Source of the DNA: a virus
Length of the DNA: 23,033 nt
IMG/VR virus record: IMGVR_UViG_3300020428_000092
Span: 1 to 23,033 of that record
Reading direction: 5' to 3' (one strand)
Under the pieces are notes generated by a model, which was given only the letters and a program-made list of their open reading frames with translations, made no database searches and had not been told where the DNA came from. A program made the position numbers and the translations under genes. Numbering within the stretch: position 1 is the first letter of the stretch; each line of letters opens with the position of its first letter. Positions 20,387 to 23,033 of this stretch are shown here, piece by piece.

Positions 20387-23033
20387 TTATACCGCCAATG
20401 CTATTCCTCTCATATCCTTAATTACTGGTGGATAAGATGAATTTGTTCCTTTTAGTACAATCTTAATTTGAAAAGCACTAAAAGATTCAATATCTGATTT
20501 TGAATATTTATATTCTCTAAATGTAAGGTTATCTTCTGCTGGTGCTACTGCTGTATCTTCTTCGCCAGCAAGATTGAAAGGTGTCCATGCAACATTTTCA
20601 ATATCTCTAGATTCAGCGGCTGAAGTTGCTCTAAAGTAAACTTCAACGCTTGATGTTGTTCTTACATTTGAAGTTAATCTAACATCTAAAGCAGTTGCTG
20701 GATTTTCTAATGTAACTGAACGAGTACAGTAAACAGCACTTGATGATGTTCCTGTATTTTTAGTATCATCAACAAAGTCTGGTGTATTACCACTTGTTGG
20801 TTGATTTAATCTATTTTGAATTGCATATACACTCATTCTTTGAGTATCAATAGCAGGAGACAATTTAGTGTTTGTAGTTGTAAATGTACAGTTAATCATT
20901 AATGATTTAGCACTTGACATTTCATTTGTTTCATTTATTGTACTTGCGACCATTTGAGGAGCAGTAAAGTAAATATTATCATTTGCGTTTACACTAATTG
21001 CATTAGCAGCTGTTGTTAAAGCAAATTCTGATTGTGTTCCGTGTAATGCTTTACCACTTGTTGGTCTCATTGTATAACCAATTGATGTACCAGGAACTTC
21101 CATAGTTTGTACTGCAATTTGAGAAACATCCATCATTCTATTTTGTGTAGCAGCTACTACTGCACCACCAACATCACCTGAAGCTGTTGCATTTGAACCT
21201 AATGTAATATCATAACTATCTAAAGTTATATTTGAAATACTTGTATGTGTAGTATTGAATAGTGAATGTGCAAGACCATTGTAAGTGCCACTTGCTACAC
21301 CTGAAATTGTAACATTGTTTGATGTGCCGTGCATACCATGGTTTGGATGGAAAACTCTAACTACACCTGAACCACTTATTGTTCTAAATGGATTTGCTCT
21401 TAATGTTCTTGTTGGTAATGCGTCATTAGCTAATGAAACTGTACCAGTAGTTTGACTGAACTCAGCTCTATTTAAAATAAACTTAGCGTCTTCGTTTTGT
21501 TCAGCAACCCATGTTGAACCGTTTTGTGATTTAAATAAAACACCAGTATAAGGTTGTTGAGAGATTGTTCTATCAGAACCTAATACTTTTTCTCCAAGTC
21601 TACCAACATACATGTTATAGTTATTTGAGTTTGCTAATACAACAAAACAATACTCAACATTTTCTTGTATGTAAACTGGACTATCAAAAGTAAATTTAGT
21701 TGCAACATCACCTAGTGAACTTGTACTTACTGAACTAGGATTTAAAGTTTTTTCTGAAAAAGGTAATATTGTTTTTCCAGGATAACCATTTACAACTTCT
21801 CTAATTTGTACAGTTATCGGAACATTATCATCTTTAGTTGAGAAATATAAATCTATATCAGTTAAGAAAACACCACCAACATCATCAATTAAGAATGTTT
21901 GTGCTAATGGGTCAACCCAACCAATCGTTCTCGTAGAATCTCTAGTTGATGTTCTAGCAATTGTTCTAGTATCGCCTGTTACTGTTTCTCTAACAAGTCT
22001 AGGCTGTCTAGTTGAAATAATTGTATTTTGTACAGTTTCTAAAATACCTCTAGCAACATAATCTGCTTCTGCTGAAGTTTGAACTGAACCGTCTAGTTGC
22101 GAATTTGTTGAACTGTCTGTTAATCTGAATACTCTTTCACCTGTACGCCATCTTGGATTTGCGTTATTAGTTGGGTCAGGAATTGCAAAAGTACCTGATA
22201 CAGAACCGTTAGCGTCTGTAACTAAATTACCACCAAGTGAACCACCTGTAGGAGTACAATAAGCTGTAATTGCTTGTTCATCAAAGAAAGGATAAACTCT
22301 TGTAAAAGGTTTCATTCTTGTACCAGTAAATGTAATTGTTCTACTTCTAATAAATGGAACAAATGCAACTGAAATAACTCTATCGCCAATACTGTTTCTT
22401 ACAACTTGAGGAACTAATCTTTGTCTAATACCTGAACGAGTTTGATTTACTTGTTGAACTGTAGTAACTTCTGTTCTTCTAAAGACTCTTCTACCACTTC
22501 TTTGGTTACCTGAAACATCACGACTTTGTTGGTCTATTGGTTGACCTGACCAAGAATCTTGCCATTCATTCCAAACTGTTCCAATCTCAACACCATTTAA
22601 TGCTTCATTACCTAAACCTGAAACTAAAGTATCAAAACCACCTGTGTTATTAATAACTAGCTCTGGACTTCTTTCTGTTTCTTTCCATTCATCTGAATCT
22701 GGAGTTAATGCAACTGAACCTGACCAGTTGAAAATATCAAATGGGTTTACATTTTGAGTTTTACTTGCGAACGGTTGTGAAATTAATGTTGTAGCTGAAT
22801 AAGGCAAAGTTAGTAAGTCACCAGTTTTTTGATAACCATTAACTGCTCTGTCAGCAGGAACTAATGCTGTTCCGTCATCATCAATTTCTATAAGTGAAAC
22901 GGCGTCCTCGTTAAACATAGGTCTTAATTCACCTTTTGCCATGTCCATTGAAACTTTGTAATCTTTATTTCCTACATTACCAATACCATGACCTGTAAAG
23001 TTATCTACGATAAATCCATTTTTAAATCTATCA
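20387..23033 (-). CDS. large DUF4815-like virion structural protein, 5' end beyond window (at least 881 aa)
   Basis: The open frame continues past the first internal Met at 22948 to the window edge, and the added residues (DRFKNGFIVDNFTGHGIGNV, then GNKDYKVSMDMAKGELRP) fit the conserved N-terminal block of DUF4815-type proteins of marine T4-like phages. The true start therefore lies outside the window. Other family-like features are WVDPLAQTFLIDDVGGVFLT, then GYPGKTILPFSEK and beta-sandwich sequence with repeated Ser/Thr/Asn stretches (NNVTISGVASGTYNG). The protein is thought to be a tail- or baseplate-associated structural component; the exact role is not known to me. It is the upstream-most gene of the right block, so its promoter is outside the window. 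Confidence 0.75.
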   Translation of the reverse strand, partial: DRFKNGFIVDNFTGHGIGNVGNKDYKVSMDMAKGELRPMFNEDAVSLIEIDDDGTALVPADRAVNGYQKTGDLLTLPYSATTLISQPFASKTQNVNPFDIFNWSGSVALTPDSDEWKETERSPELVINNTGGFDTLVSGLGNEALNGVEIGTVWNEWQDSWSGQPIDQQSRDVSGNQRSGRRVFRRTEVTTVQQVNQTRSGIRQRLVPQVVRNSIGDRVISVAFVPFIRSRTITFTGTRMKPFTRVYPFFDEQAITAYCTPTGGSLGGNLVTDANGSVSGTFAIPDPTNNANPRWRTGERVFRLTDSSTNSQLDGSVQTSAEADYVARGILETVQNTIISTRQPRLVRETVTGDTRTIARTSTRDSTRTIGWVDPLAQTFLIDDVGGVFLTDIDLYFSTKDDNVPITVQIREVVNGYPGKTILPFSEKTLNPSSVSTSSLGDVATKFTFDSPVYIQENVEYCFVVLANSNNYNMYVGRLGEKVLGSDRTISQQPYTGVLFKSQNGSTWVAEQNEDAKFILNRAEFSQTTGTVSLANDALPTRTLRANPFRTISGSGVVRVFHPNHGMHGTSNNVTISGVASGTYNGLAHSLFNTTHTSISNITLDSYDITLGSNATASGDVGGAVVAATQNRMMDVSQIAVQTMEVPGTSIGYTMRPTSGKALHGTQSEFALTTAANAISVNANDNIYFTAPQMVASTINETNEMSSAKSLMINCTFTTTNTKLSPAIDTQRMSVYAIQNRLNQPTSGNTPDFVDDTKNTGTSSSAVYCTRSVTLENPATALDVRLTSNVRTTSSVEVYFRATSAAESRDIENVAWTPFNLAGEEDTAVAPAEDNLTFREYKYSKSDIESFSAFQIKIVLKGTNSSYPPVIKDMRGIALAV

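Noticed and set aside
20505-20512. TATAAATA on the minus strand within the large structural gene
   Set aside because: It encodes Y-K-Y near the C-terminus and is about 120 bases from the next start. An intragenic late promoter is possible but not supported enough to annotate.
22946-22948. Met codon as start of the large structural protein
   Set aside because: The frame stays open to the window edge and the extra residues fit the conserved N-terminal block, so the gene is truncated by the window, not started here.

Overview
The window looks like part of a tailed marine bacteriophage genome of the T4-like (myovirus) type. The evidence is the AT-rich base composition, the gapless packing of genes, perfect T4-type late promoter octamers (TATAAATA) placed just upstream of structural genes, and a set of repetitive Gly/Ser/Thr-rich tail-fibre and virion proteins of the kind found in cyanophages and pelagiphages. 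The host is probably a low-GC marine bacterium such as SAR11 or Prochlorococcus; this is inferred from style, not shown. No rRNA, tRNA, integrase, transposase or CRISPR array was seen, and no gene-free stretch is longer than about 50 bases.

Left block (1-6136, minus strand): a partial tail spike or fibre with five 50-residue carbohydrate-binding-like repeats and a beta-helix start, followed by small virion proteins, a SAP-like small basic protein, a 571-residue modular fibre protein, an Ig-like protein and a DUF6447-like protein. Late promoters lie at 2499-2506, 5512-5519 and 6129-6136. Right block (17600-23033, minus strand): a pair of paralogous unknown proteins, two fibre-like virion proteins, a small coiled-coil protein, and a large DUF4815-like structural protein whose N-terminus runs off the right edge.

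Between them is the remarkable part, an 11.5 kb accessory island (6132-17616) of 17 genes in two divergent operons. Almost every gene overlaps or abuts the next. The leftward operon (12405 to 6132) encodes a methyltransferase-like protein, an AspH-type 2-oxoglutarate/Fe(II) oxygenase, a TauD-like protein with an unusual HxN in place of HxD, a GNAT-like protein with a TTG start, a class III aminotransferase, a shortened fold-type I aminotransferase, a second AspH-type oxygenase, a GNAT-like protein and a further possible acyltransferase. The rightward operon (12454 to 17616) encodes a radical SAM protein with an N-terminal cysteine-rich twitch/SPASM-like domain, a second radical SAM core, a separate SPASM-like cysteine protein, a DxD glycosyltransferase, two paralogous QueC-like PP-loop ATPases, an APS-kinase-like P-loop kinase and a second DxD glycosyltransferase.

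The operons meet at a 32-bp imperfect inverted repeat centred on CTCCTAGGAG. One arm is a perfect late promoter. The other arm is a 6/8 match at the exact mirror position, and both ATGATG starts are equidistant from the centre. I read the island as a late-expressed, phage-borne tailoring or biosynthetic pathway. It may decorate a virion protein or a surface glycan, or make a modified nucleobase or other small molecule. The product cannot be named from sequence alone.
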